A stretch of DNA of 64,000 nt from Streptomyces iranensis. GTDB taxonomy: Bacteria > Actinomycetota > Actinomycetes > Streptomycetales > Streptomycetaceae. Positions 55,211-63,740 of the stretch are shown in pieces. Numbering within the stretch: position 1 is the stretch's first letter; every line of letters begins with the position of its first letter. The position numbers and the translations under genes were made by a program. The DNA lies in the NCBI RefSeq assembly GCF_017874715.1, contig NZ_JAGGLR010000023.1, positions 124,001 to 188,000 of the forward strand, given 5' to 3'. Under the pieces are notes generated by a model that did no database searches, was not told the DNA's origin, and saw nothing but the letters and a program-made list of their open reading frames with translations.

Positions 55211-55864
55211 ATGCGCGTGCTGGTCATCGAGGACGAGGAGGAACTGGCCGGGATGATCGCCGAAGGGCTGCGCGCCGCGGGCATGGCCGCGGACGTCGCG
55301 CCGGACGGCGGCCGGGCGATGGAGATGGCGGCAGCCGCCGACTACGACGTGCTGGTCCTGGACCGGGACCTGCCGGGCATCCACGGGGACGCCGTGTGCC
55401 GGATGCTGGGCACGACCGGGTACCCGGCACGGATCCTCATGCTCACGGCGGCCGGATCGCTGTCCGACATCGTCGACGGCCTCGGCCAGGGCGCCGACGA
55501 CTACCTCTCCAAACCGTTCTCCTACGCGGAACTGATCGCCCGTCTGCGGGCACTCGCCCGGCGCGGGCCCAGCGGCACGCCGACGGTGCTGGAACGGCAC
55601 GACCTGCGTCTGGACACCGTCCGCCGGATCGCCGAACGCGACGGGCGCCTGCTGCGGCTGACCCCCAAGGAGCTGGGCATCCTGGAGGCGCTGATGTCCG
55701 CCGACGGCGCCCCGCTGCGCGCCCGCGACCTGCTGGAGATGGTCTGGGACTGCGACGCCGACCCGTTGAGCACCACCGTCAAGGTCACCGTCCACCAGCT
55801 CCGCCGCAAGCTCGGCGACCCACCGGTCATCGAGACGGTGCCCGGATTCGGGTACCGGCTGTGA
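55211..55864 (+). CDS. OmpR-family response regulator
   Basis: 217 aa from ATG 55211 (GGAGGGAG upstream). Receiver domain: MRVLVIEDEEELAG with acidic pocket, phospho-Asp in YDVLVLDRDLPG, Thr/Lys in LMLTAAGS and DYLSKPFSYAEL. Winged-helix domain: LRLTPKELGILEALM and TVKVTVHQLRRKLGD. It overlaps the kinase gene (GTGA). It probably activates or represses the divergent MacB-type exporter through the 55126-55165 repeats. Confidence 0.93.
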   Translation: MRVLVIEDEEELAGMIAEGLRAAGMAADVAPDGGRAMEMAAAADYDVLVLDRDLPGIHGDAVCRMLGTTGYPARILMLTAAGSLSDIVDGLGQGADDYLSKPFSYAELIARLRALARRGPSGTPTVLERHDLRLDTVRRIAERDGRLLRLTPKELGILEALMSADGAPLRARDLLEMVWDCDADPLSTTVKVTVHQLRRKLGDPPVIETVPGFGYRL

Positions 55865-57117
55865 ACGCACGTCTGGGCCGGCTGCCGATCCGGACCCGGC
55901 TGGCCCTCCTCAACGCCACCGTGTTCGTCGTCGGCGGCGGCACGCTCCTCGCCCTGACCCTGGTCAGCGTCCGGGAAATCCTCGGGGAGAACAGCCCGAC
56001 GGTCACGGCCACCCAGGCGGAGTCCGCCGTGGACCCCGACGCCCTTCCGACCGTTCCGGCCCTTCCCGCCGAACGGCCGGCCTGCGCTTACCGGGCCGAC
56101 AGCTCGAAGAGGTTCGCGATATTCCGGCAGGACGTCCTGGACGAGCTGCTCACCCGATCACTGCTGCTCCTCGCCGCGGTCGGCGTCCTGTCCCTGCTGG
56201 CAAGCTGGTGGGTGGCCCGGCGCGCGCTGCGCCGGATCGGCCGGGTCACCACGACCGCGCGCGACATCGGCGACCGGAACCTGCACGCCAGGCTCGCCCT
56301 GGTCGGCCCCGACGACGAGGTCAAGGAGCTGGCGGACACGTTCGACGCCATGCTCGACCGGCTGGAGCGCAGCTTCGCCGAGCAGCGGCGGTTCACCGCG
56401 CACGCCTCGCATGAGCTGCGCACCCCGCTGACGCTGCAGCGCACGGCGCTGGAGATCCCGCTCTCCCAGGGCCGGGTGCCGCCGGACCTGCTGCCCGACA
56501 TCCGCCGGGCGCTGAACGCCACCCAGCGCAGTGAGCGTCTGATCGCCGCGCTGCTGGCGCTGGCGAAGGGCGAGAGCGGAGTGCTCGTTCCGGTCGCCGT
56601 CGACCTGATCGAGCAGGCGCGGACCGCGATCGCCGACGTGCTCGTGGAGGCCGGGGAGGCGGAGGTGACCGTGGACGCCCGGCTGCGGTCCGCTCCCGTC
56701 CGGGGCGACCAGTCCCTGCTGACCCAGCTCACCGCGAACCTGGTCACCAATGCCGTGCGGCACAACGAGCGCGGTGGATCCGTGCACGTCAGGACGGGGC
56801 TGACCGATCGGGGCGACGCCTTCGTCGAGGTGTTCAACACCGGCCCGGTCATCGAGGAGCGGCAACTGCCCGCGCTCTTCGAGCCGTTCCGGCGCGGTGG
56901 CGGGCGTCGCAGGGGATCGGGCCTCGGCCTGTCGGTGGTCCGCGCGGTCACCGCGACCCACCAGGGGAAGCTCACCGCCCGGCCCAACCCCGGGGGCGGT
57001 CTCACCGTCCGTGTGGAGCTTCCCCCGCGTCTTCCCGACCGGCCCCAGCGGCGGCCGCCCGTCCCGTCACCGCCCGCTGACCGGCCCCCTCCGGTTTCGT
57101 GTGAGCCACCTGGTTAA
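55861..57117 (+). CDS. Sensor histidine kinase
   Basis: 418 aa. Two membrane helices (LALLNATVFVVGGGTLLALT; SLLLLAAVGVLSLLASWWVA) flank a short extracellular loop of about 70 aa. HAMP, then the H box in FTAHASHELRTPLTLQRTAL, N box NLVTNAVRHNERGG and G box RGSGLGLSVVRAV. The Pro/Arg-rich tail is unusual (PPRLPDRPQRRPPVPSPPAD). The partner is the overlapping response regulator; the small sensor loop suggests detection of a membrane or cell-wall signal, perhaps the exporter substrate. Confidence 0.93.
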   Translation: MNARLGRLPIRTRLALLNATVFVVGGGTLLALTLVSVREILGENSPTVTATQAESAVDPDALPTVPALPAERPACAYRADSSKRFAIFRQDVLDELLTRSLLLLAAVGVLSLLASWWVARRALRRIGRVTTTARDIGDRNLHARLALVGPDDEVKELADTFDAMLDRLERSFAEQRRFTAHASHELRTPLTLQRTALEIPLSQGRVPPDLLPDIRRALNATQRSERLIAALLALAKGESGVLVPVAVDLIEQARTAIADVLVEAGEAEVTVDARLRSAPVRGDQSLLTQLTANLVTNAVRHNERGGSVHVRTGLTDRGDAFVEVFNTGPVIEERQLPALFEPFRRGGGRRRGSGLGLSVVRAVTATHQGKLTARPNPGGGLTVRVELPPRLPDRPQRRPPVPSPPADRPPPVSCEPPG

Positions 57118-57201
57118 CCGCCGCAAAACCGCTCTCCCGATAGTCATGGTGGCGCGTTCTCGGTCCAGCCGGGTCCGAGAGCCCCGACGAAGGGCGAGCA
57201 C

Positions 57202-58956
57202 ATGGTCGTGAGACCGAAACCAATACTTGTGGGAGCGGGGATACGGGGGGCGGCGCGGACGCGCAAGGTGACCGCGCTGCTCACCGTGACCGCGACGGTA
57301 CTGGGAACGGCGGTGACGGCGGCCGCCGCGGCCCCCGCCCAGGGCCCGGCCACCGGACTCGCGCGGTTCCACCATCAGGACGTGCGCTGGGCTCAGTGCG
57401 TGGCACCTCCGATGCCGGAGGGAACACCGCAGGATGAGGTGGACAAGTGGAACGAGGCATGGCGGTCCATGGACTGCGCCGCGATCAAGGTGCCCAAGGA
57501 CTACCGGCGTCCCGGCGGTGACACGCTCACGGTGAACCTCACCAGGTTCCGGGCGAAGAACCCGGCCCAGCGGCGGGGCGTCCTCTTCCTCAATCCAGGC
57601 GGGCCCGGCGTACAGGCGAGGCTGCAGCCCGCGATGCACAAGGAGACGGCGCTCGCCGGGAGTTACGACCTGATAGGCGTCGACCCCCGGGGAACCTCGC
57701 GCCCCGACAGGCTGTTGTGTGACCTTCCTCCGGGCCCGAGACCGTTCTTCAGCCGCCCGACCGACGCCCAGCTGACCGCCATCGAGAAGTACGCCCGGCA
57801 GAACGAGGAAGGCTGCCGACGGGCCGGCGGGGACCTCCGCCCGCATATCTCCACCGCCAACACGGCGCGTGACATGGATGTCGTCCGAGCGGCCCTCGGT
57901 GAGGAGAAGATCAACTACCTGGGTTACTCCTACGGCACCTACCTGGGCGCGGTGTACGGCAGTCTGTTCCCCCGCCGGCTCGACCGGAGTGTCCTGGACT
58001 CCTCGATGCACCCGGACTGGTCCTACTACAAGGCGTCCTGGCAGCAATCCGTCGCCGCGCGGCAGAACGTGGACGCCTGGGCCGCCTGGATCGCACAGCG
58101 CGACAACACCTACCACCTCGGCACCTCCGCCGCCGAGGTGCGGGCCACCATCGACGAGCTGGGACGCAGGCTGGAGAAACACCCGTTGCCGGACCCCAAC
58201 GTGCCGGATGCCGGCCCCGTGGACCAGACCCGCTTCGATCTGATCCTGGGCCTCCTGAGCGCGGCTCGTCCGAGGTGGCATGTCCTGGCGCAGCTGGCCA
58301 ACCACTTCCGTGAGCAACTCCCGTCCTCCGGGGAGGTGTCGCGTGACGCCTCGGAGGCGATGCGGCTGCTGGCCTCCGGGCGCGAGGAGCCTGAGCAGGA
58401 GGACGGGACGTACACAGCCGTGACCTGCGAGCGCGACTGGCCCGGCGATCTGAAGGCGTACTACCGGAAGATGCGGCAGTTCCGAGATGAATACCCCTAT
58501 GGCGAGGGCGCGATGGCGGCCGCGCCCACGGCATGCACCTTCCGCTCGTTCACCCCGCCCGAGCAGCCGGTGGACCTCGAGCGCAAGGGCTACCCGACCG
58601 GACTCGTGGTCCAGAACGAGTACGACGCCGCGACGAAGTACGAGGGCGGCCCGGCCATGGCCCGCAAGCTCGGCCACCGCCTCATCTCGATTCGCGACGA
58701 GGGCACCCACGGCGTGTACCGGAGCAATCCGTGTGCGACCCAGAAGATCAACGACTACCTCCTCAAGGGGCGGCTCCCCGACCAGAACAGCTGGTGCGAA
58801 GGGGCCCCGCGGCCGGACATCCCCGCCGACCACTCCGGCGGTGGACGAGCCGAAGACAGGGGACCGGAGAAGTCCCTGACCTCCCAGGCACGGTCGATCA
58901 TCAAGGAGCACCCCCAGGCTCCCGCGATGAAGCCGTGGCCCGCACGGGCTCGATGA
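57202..58956 (+). CDS. Secreted alpha/beta hydrolase (tripeptidyl aminopeptidase family)
   Basis: 584 aa with a signal peptide (ALLTVTATVLGTAVTAAAAA). Catalytic Ser is in LGYSYGTYLGAVYG, preceded by SYDLIGVDPRGTSRP and ISTANTARDMDVVRAALGEE. The C-terminal domain has VVQNEYDAATKYEGGPAMAR (acid region) and the His in DEGTHGVYRSNPC. Family members release tripeptides or hydrolyse esters outside the cell. An inactive relative lies at 24350. It ends before a strong hairpin. Confidence 0.88.
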   Translation: MVVRPKPILVGAGIRGAARTRKVTALLTVTATVLGTAVTAAAAAPAQGPATGLARFHHQDVRWAQCVAPPMPEGTPQDEVDKWNEAWRSMDCAAIKVPKDYRRPGGDTLTVNLTRFRAKNPAQRRGVLFLNPGGPGVQARLQPAMHKETALAGSYDLIGVDPRGTSRPDRLLCDLPPGPRPFFSRPTDAQLTAIEKYARQNEEGCRRAGGDLRPHISTANTARDMDVVRAALGEEKINYLGYSYGTYLGAVYGSLFPRRLDRSVLDSSMHPDWSYYKASWQQSVAARQNVDAWAAWIAQRDNTYHLGTSAAEVRATIDELGRRLEKHPLPDPNVPDAGPVDQTRFDLILGLLSAARPRWHVLAQLANHFREQLPSSGEVSRDASEAMRLLASGREEPEQEDGTYTAVTCERDWPGDLKAYYRKMRQFRDEYPYGEGAMAAAPTACTFRSFTPPEQPVDLERKGYPTGLVVQNEYDAATKYEGGPAMARKLGHRLISIRDEGTHGVYRSNPCATQKINDYLLKGRLPDQNSWCEGAPRPDIPADHSGGGRAEDRGPEKSLTSQARSIIKEHPQAPAMKPWPARAR

Positions 58957-59018
58957 TGGTCTCCAGGCCGACGTAAGGCCCAGGTCAGTGCCGCGACGAG
59001 AACCGCCGGCCAAGACCA

Positions 59019-59052
59019 CGCGGGGCCCCATCCGTATGGATGGGGCCCCGCG
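59019..59052. terminator. Rho-independent-type hairpin
   Basis: A perfect 15-bp stem (59019-59033 with 59038-59052) closed by a GTAT loop, about 60 bp after the peptidase stop. Confidence 0.85.
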
Positions 59053-59074
59053 CTCTTGCATCTCGCAGCGGTAG

Positions 59075-59110
59075 CGGTAGCGGTAGCGGTGGGATTTGAA
59101 CCCATCCACG
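59075..59110 (-). other. tRNA 3'-end-like fragment with hexamer repeats
   Basis: Minus strand contains TGGGTTCAAATCCCA (59089-59103), the standard T-arm sequence GGTTCAAATCC with four paired bases. Three tandem CGGTAG hexamers (59069-59086) and a variant follow where the acceptor stem would end. No 5' acceptor strand or anticodon arm is found within 100 bp, so this is not a whole tRNA. It may be an attachment-site relic of an integrated element. Confidence 0.4.
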
Positions 59111-59115
59111 TGACC

Positions 59116-59141
59116 GCGGGGCGAGGATGAACGCAGGGTCG
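59116..59141. repeat. 26-bp direct repeat, copy 2
   Basis: Identical to 51111-51136 over 26 bp and immediately beside the tRNA-like fragment. The two copies bracket about 8 kb holding the exporter operon, two-component system and peptidase. Confidence 0.6.
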
Positions 59142-59341
59142 TTCACCGGTTGTCTCGGGCGCGGAAGGCGCCGCGGGATGCGGGGATGCCGGCCCGGATG
59201 ATTGAGCTGAGCTGGTCGGCACGGAGGTGTCGGCGATCGTACTCACTCTGCTGCCCATGTCGCCGGGGCGTGCGGGGGTAACCGTGTGGGGGGCCGGCAG
59301 CTGCGAGGTGGCGTTGGGGTGTCAGGTCTCCTGGTGCCCGC

Positions 59342-60688
59342 TCAGAACAGTGCCAGGCCATCGCCGCTGGTGTCCGCGATGACTGGCCGGACCTGGGCAG
59401 GGAGTCCGTCCAAGCGGTCAGGACCGGCCGCGGCGGCCACAGCAGGAGCCGTCTCGGCCAACCAGAGACGAAACCGCTCGGCGGCTTCGCGGTAGGGGAC
59501 TCGCGCCAGGACACGGTGCTCGCCGGAGGGGCAGAAATCGACTGCGACAGTGAGCATGCAGGAACGGGGCGCGTTCTGACTGCCCGTCCAGGACACGCGC
59601 AGGACACCGCAAGGCTCGCGCCTGCCAGGGGCGCGGTGGGTCGGGCGCAGCGATCGGCAGGCTATGTGGGCGGTCCATGCGGCGAGGTGCGGCAGGGGCA
59701 GGGTGGTGCGTGCGCGGCAGCCGGGGCAGCGGTGCCAGTGGCGAAGCCAGTCGTCGGCGCCGGTGTCGAAGAGGCGTGTGTAGCGGTTCGCCACGCGGAT
59801 GTCGTTGCTGTACAGGTGGTCGGGGCGTTCCTGTGTGTTGCAGGACTGGCAGACGGGGGCGCGGACGTAGCCGTGTTCGTGGCAGTGGTCGAGGACTGCG
59901 GCGGGCGTGGTGCGGCAGACGGCGCACGCCCACCCGGCCACCCTGCGGGAGGTACCGGGCTTCCTGCTGAGCGTCGAGTACAGCTGGCCTTCCAACTCTG
60001 CGTTGTACGGGCGCGGTGAGGCGGTGGGGCCCTCGGGGCTCGTCGTCTGCCGACCGTCGGCGTCTCGGGCCTCCCGGGGGCGGAAGGGCGGCTCGGTGGC
60101 GGCTGCGCTTGCCTGGCGGGTCCGCGCGGCGTGCACCCACTGCGTTTCGGTGTGCTCGGCCGCGTCGAGCAGCCTGACCACAGCACGCGGCAGCCACCAC
60201 GACCGCTGCGTCCCGTCGCGGGTCCGCTCCACGAGTATCTGCCGCCAGTCGATCCCCGCCAGATGGGACGGCCTGCCGATTTCACGTCGTCCTGCCCGCT
60301 CACGGCCGCCGCCCAGCTCCCGCAGTTCCCCCGTGATGCGCCGGCGCCAACGCAGCGGCGTTTCCTCGTCGCACTCCTGCCTCGGCGCCTCGCGAAACGG
60401 CCCGATGCGGACCAGATCCTGCCGATCCATCCGCACCGCGTTCAGTTCCGCGGCCGCCCGGCGCACCTCGGCCTCCGGAACACTCCACTGACCGCCGCTC
60501 GCCCTCACCGTCGCCACCACATGGCCGCCGAGCAGGACGTACCCCACCCGGGCATGGGCAGGAGAGCAGGTAAATGCCCCAAAAGCCGTCGGCACAGCAC
60601 TGTCGGCCGTCAAATCGACCCACAGAGCGTCCGCGGCACCCAGGGTGAGCAGGCCGTCCGCGCGACCGGGCATGACACGCTCTGACAT
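59342..60688 (-). CDS. Endonuclease VII-domain protein
   Basis: 448 aa. The recombination endonuclease VII / His-Me finger signature lies at about residues 250-285: CAVCRTTPAAVLDHCHEHGY, then RAPVCQSCNTQE, with paired zinc cysteines and the catalytic DHCH. A further C-x2-C pair follows in WHRCPGCRART. The N-terminal half (SERVMPGRADGLLTLGAADA, WWLPRAVVRLLDAAEH) is unassigned. Such proteins are common in actinobacterial accessory regions; a phage or defence role is possible. Start at ATG 60688. Confidence 0.8.
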   Translation of the reverse strand: MSERVMPGRADGLLTLGAADALWVDLTADSAVPTAFGAFTCSPAHARVGYVLLGGHVVATVRASGGQWSVPEAEVRRAAAELNAVRMDRQDLVRIGPFREAPRQECDEETPLRWRRRITGELRELGGGRERAGRREIGRPSHLAGIDWRQILVERTRDGTQRSWWLPRAVVRLLDAAEHTETQWVHAARTRQASAAATEPPFRPREARDADGRQTTSPEGPTASPRPYNAELEGQLYSTLSRKPGTSRRVAGWACAVCRTTPAAVLDHCHEHGYVRAPVCQSCNTQERPDHLYSNDIRVANRYTRLFDTGADDWLRHWHRCPGCRARTTLPLPHLAAWTAHIACRSLRPTHRAPGRREPCGVLRVSWTGSQNAPRSCMLTVAVDFCPSGEHRVLARVPYREAAERFRLWLAETAPAVAAAAGPDRLDGLPAQVRPVIADTSGDGLALF

Positions 60689-60857
60689 ACCGACAGGCTA
60701 ACGGCTTGCAACACGGCAACGGGTTCCCAGTCAGCCAGGCTGATGGCGCTCTTTGAATTTGCCGCCCCCTTCTCAGGGGTGTCCCCACACCTGCTCGCGA
60801 TTCCCCAGCTGAGGAATGACCTCCTGGGGCAGAGGCCCGTTTGTCCTCGGCCGATGA

Positions 60858-61140
60858 TTAGGTCTGGTTCGCGATCCGGCGGCCGGGCTGTTCGAGGAAC
60901 TCCTGCAAGCTGGACGCGGTGACCTCGAAGTCGTCAAACCAGGAGGCCGTGTGGGCTTCCAGACCTGTCCGCTGGCTCCGATCGCGAACAGATGGCCCCC
61001 GCCGTCGCTGGCGAAGACCAGCGCGATCGGTTCGCCGTCGATCGGAGCGAGGCCTCACCGATCGCCCAGTAGAGCGTGGTGGGCCGTTCACGGGTGGGGC
61101 TGAGCTGGGGCTTTGACAGAACGCAAACCGCCGTTCCCAA
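60858..61140 (-). pseudogene. SUKH/SMI1-KNR4-like immunity protein remnant
   Basis: After joining frames the minus strand reads LYWAIGEAS, then in a second frame IALVFASDGGGHLFAIGASG, then HTASWFDDFEVTASSLQEFL and EQPGRRIANQT before TAA. This is the C-terminal half of SUKH-type proteins, which often act as immunity to polymorphic toxins. The N-terminal part is missing, and the frame changes twice. Confidence 0.6.
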
Positions 61141-61331
61141 TCGCGTGGAGATCATTACCCGACTGCGTGCATCGCGCAATCATATAGGCCTCCGGCCCTC
61201 CGAAGCAGTGCCGCTCCGCCGACCTGATCGGCTGCAGCGTCATGGGTTTTCTCGTTGCTCCACAGCGTGGCCGATGAGTTTGTGGTTCCCGGCCGGTCCA
61301 AGCTCGTGACACCCCAGGAAAGGACACCGCC

Positions 61332-61937
61332 ATGTCGGAGCTTCTCGTCGACTTCATCACCTCCCTCGACGGCCACGCATCGGGAGAGGGATGGCCCGGG
61401 TTCTGGGGCCTCGAGGGCCCGGAGTACCTCGCGTGGCTCGGCGAGCAGCCCGAGGCCACCTACCTGATGGGAGCGAACACCTACCGCCTGATGTCGGGCT
61501 TCGCCGCGGGCGAGGTTCCGAATGGCCAAGACGAGTTCAGGCCCGAAGAAGAGGCGTCCGTCGACGAGCTCACGCAAGCGTCCAAGGTGGTGTTCTCCTC
61601 CTCACTCGAGGAGCCACTGACGTGGGCCAACTCCACGCTCGTCCGCGACGACGCCGTCGAGGCGGTCCGCGCCATGAAGTCGAGTGGCTCGGGGCTCCTC
61701 AGCACGATCGGCAGCCTCAGCCTGTGCCGGTCCCTGCTACGAGCCGGACTCGTCGACCGCTTCCGGGTCGTGATGTTCCCGGTGATCACCGGGGCCACGG
61801 GCGAAGAACGCATCTACGACGGCTATCCGGACGTTGCCCTCGAGATGATCGAGCACCGCACCTTCGACGGCCGCATCCAGCTGGTCGAGTACAAGCCCCG
61901 CGTGCTCGAGCACCCGCCGCTCGGCGTCCCTGCGTGA
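61332..61937 (+). CDS. RibD C-terminal/dihydrofolate reductase-like protein
   Basis: 201 aa from ATG 61332 (GGAAAGGA upstream). Reads LLVDFITSLDGHASGEGWPG at the N terminus, ATYLMGANTYRLMSGFAAGE (cofactor-binding helix), SKVVFSSSLEEPLTWANSTL and GSGLLSTIGSLSLCRSLLRA, typical of the dihydrofolate reductase-like family of NADPH-dependent reductases in actinobacteria. Substrate unknown. Stand-alone gene. Confidence 0.87.
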   Translation: MSELLVDFITSLDGHASGEGWPGFWGLEGPEYLAWLGEQPEATYLMGANTYRLMSGFAAGEVPNGQDEFRPEEEASVDELTQASKVVFSSSLEEPLTWANSTLVRDDAVEAVRAMKSSGSGLLSTIGSLSLCRSLLRAGLVDRFRVVMFPVITGATGEERIYDGYPDVALEMIEHRTFDGRIQLVEYKPRVLEHPPLGVPA

Positions 61938-62289
61938 CATCGCCCCGTCCGCCGGTCTGGACGGCCGCCAGGCCGGCGCCGGCGGCTTCGGTCGCTGGGC
62001 CCTCACCCGCGCTCTTCACTCCCCACATTCCCCACACGCTTCAAGACGCAACGAAGTGGAGGGAAGAGCGTCCCTGGCCGATTTCAGAGATCCTCATCAA
62101 GGCCGCCCACGCCGCATCCGCCGTATCCGCCGCCCGCAACTCCTGATTCCTGAGCATCTGGTTCGTCAGTCCCGTGCCCGCGGCCTCACCACCAGAACAT
62201 CAAAAATCGGGCAAGTCACCCCTGTGTATCAACGGTCCCCGAGTCCAGACGAATTGAGCAACAGAGTCCTTACTCCCAACAAAGTGCGG
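61938..62289. other. Gene-free stretch
   Basis: About 350 bp between the reductase gene and an IS5 remnant. The plus-strand frame from 62056 has no recognisable motif. Nothing supported. Confidence 0.3.
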
Positions 62290-62450
62290 TGCGCGGTCGT
62301 CACCAGCAGATGACACGCAGCCGAGGGCGACGAACGCGTGGTGGATGTCGCCGCGGATCTCCCAGAGGATGCGCAGACGGCGGACCAGTGCAGCAGCGCG
62401 ATCGCTCCTTCCGCGACCCAGCGGTACACGCCCAGGCCGGAGCCGAACTC
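62290..62450 (-). mobile_element. IS5-family transposase C-terminal remnant
   Basis: Minus strand: FGSGLGVYRWVAEGAIALLH, then shifted by one base RRLRILWEIRGDIHHAFVAL followed by GC. This matches the VYRWVVER...RLRIR...DIH...L signature at the end of IS5-type transposases. Not active. Confidence 0.7.
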
Positions 62451-62714
62451 TGGAGCGCTTGGCACATTATTTCCCGTCACTGCGACCACCGCCCCCACGG
62501 CGCGGCAGCTGGCCAGCCTCCGACAGCGCGCCTTCAGAGGACTGTCACCGTCGTCCGGCCCTCATACATCTAGTCACCGAACGACGGATGCGCACTCCTT
62601 CTGATCGGCCGACAGGCTCATCGCCACCACTTCTTACTTTCTGCCGGACGGTAGCACTCATCACCGCGAATGCGAGGAGCAGTTGACAGTCTCCAGTCAC
62701 CGCGCCTCGTAGCT

Positions 62715-62802
62715 GGAGCCATCCCCTGTAGGGGTGGGAACACCTTCCGGACGACGCCTCGCTCGCGGCCGCCAGGGGCCATCCCCACGAGCGCGGGAAG
62801 CA
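62715..62802 (-). CRISPR. Possible two-repeat type I-E CRISPR relic
   Basis: Two 28-nt units at 62715-62742 and 62775-62802 are separated by exactly 32 nt. On the minus strand both contain a GC hairpin ending GGGGATGG (CCCCTACAGGGGATGG in one, GCTCGTGGGGATGG in the other), as in actinobacterial type I-E repeats. The units match at only about two thirds of positions. No cas genes are nearby. It may be chance or a decayed array. Confidence 0.3.
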
Positions 62803-63397
62803 GGCTCCATGACCTGCATGTCTATCTGGCAGCAGATCCCCCACGAAGCACTTTCACGAAGTCCGGCATTCCAGGCATATGCATTTCGAGATCCACCCCG
62901 CAAATTCTTCAGCCTCGACACCGTCCAAATCATTTCGCAAGAGCATGAGGGCCCGAGCACCCCGGTCGCGTCACTCCCCCGCCATGGCGTGAAGCAACAC
63001 GAAGTAGCAACGCCGCCCCCAACACCCATGGAGGGCCACCCCACTGCGCGGCGCCACAGGGGCCCTTCCACCTCGCCCCTTCCTCGCCCACACTGGCAAC
63101 TTGGTGAGCTAGCTGCGGAGTTGAAGAATCGCTTTGGACAGACGACGCCTCCATCGTCACGCTACCGATCCTTGCCGAGCCCACCATGGACACCAACATC
63201 CGGGACCTGGCCGCCCCAACGTGTAGTCGCTCCCGTGGCGTCTCAGCTGAGATTGGCCGCTGATACGTCTGCCAATGCCATACATCTTCTGCCGCCGCAC
63301 GCTCCTGAAGACCGTCCCCATCAGCCCCGAGTTGCCGCCGCTATGCGGAGCCACCGTCCACTGACGTTGCCGTCAACGACTGCCGTCACCCCACGAA
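62803..63397. other. Gene-free stretch
   Basis: About 595 bp, lower in GC than most of the window. Several open frames on both strands lack motifs or starts. I support no gene here. Confidence 0.3.
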
Positions 63398-63430
63398 GAA
63401 GCCCCGCCAGGAACCGCCTGGCGGGGCTTC
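63398..63430. terminator. Hairpin terminator downstream of the barstar-like gene
   Basis: A perfect 14-bp stem (63398-63411 with 63417-63430) around a 5-nt loop. Read on the minus strand it is followed by TTCG, about 35 bp after the barstar stop. Confidence 0.8.
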
Positions 63431-63464
63431 AAATTTGCTTGCGCACATTCACGACAAACGGAAG

Positions 63465-63740
63465 TCAGCAAATGGCGACATCCACGTGAAATTCGCGCAT
63501 AACCTCCATAACCGATTCTACAAAAGTGCGATCCAGTGACTCCTGGGACACTCGGAAATTTCGCCAAACAATCTTCACCGGAGGGCCCTCTCCGAACCTC
63601 GAAGAAATGCAGTCCGCCAGAGCGTCAAGGTTTGACCCAAAGTAACCACCAGGGCCATTAACCGCCTCACCCAATGCGCAGAAGAAACCCGACTTCGTCG
63701 AGATTTGGGCGCCATCCAAATGTGCGACGTCATTGGTTTC
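63465..63740 (-). CDS. Barstar-family immunity protein, start region fused to toxin debris
   Basis: Reads VAHLDGAQISTKSGFFCALG then FGSNLDALADCISSRF and VKIVWRNFRVSQESLD, ending EFHVDVAIC. This is the whole barstar fold (about 85-90 aa). Barstar-type proteins bind and inhibit secreted ribonucleases of the barnase/EndoU kind. The normal start codon is not evident: upstream in this frame the sequence runs into DNA that encodes the HINT domain in another frame. Expression would need reinitiation or a frameshift. Downstream is a clean terminator. Confidence 0.7.
   Translation of the reverse strand, partial: ETNDVAHLDGAQISTKSGFFCALGEAVNGPGGYFGSNLDALADCISSRFGEGPPVKIVWRNFRVSQESLDRTFVESVMEVMREFHVDVAIC

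Noticed and set aside
59075..59141. A complete tRNA gene
   Set aside because: Only the T-arm and possible 3' acceptor sequence are seen; no matching 5' acceptor strand or anticodon arm within a tRNA length.
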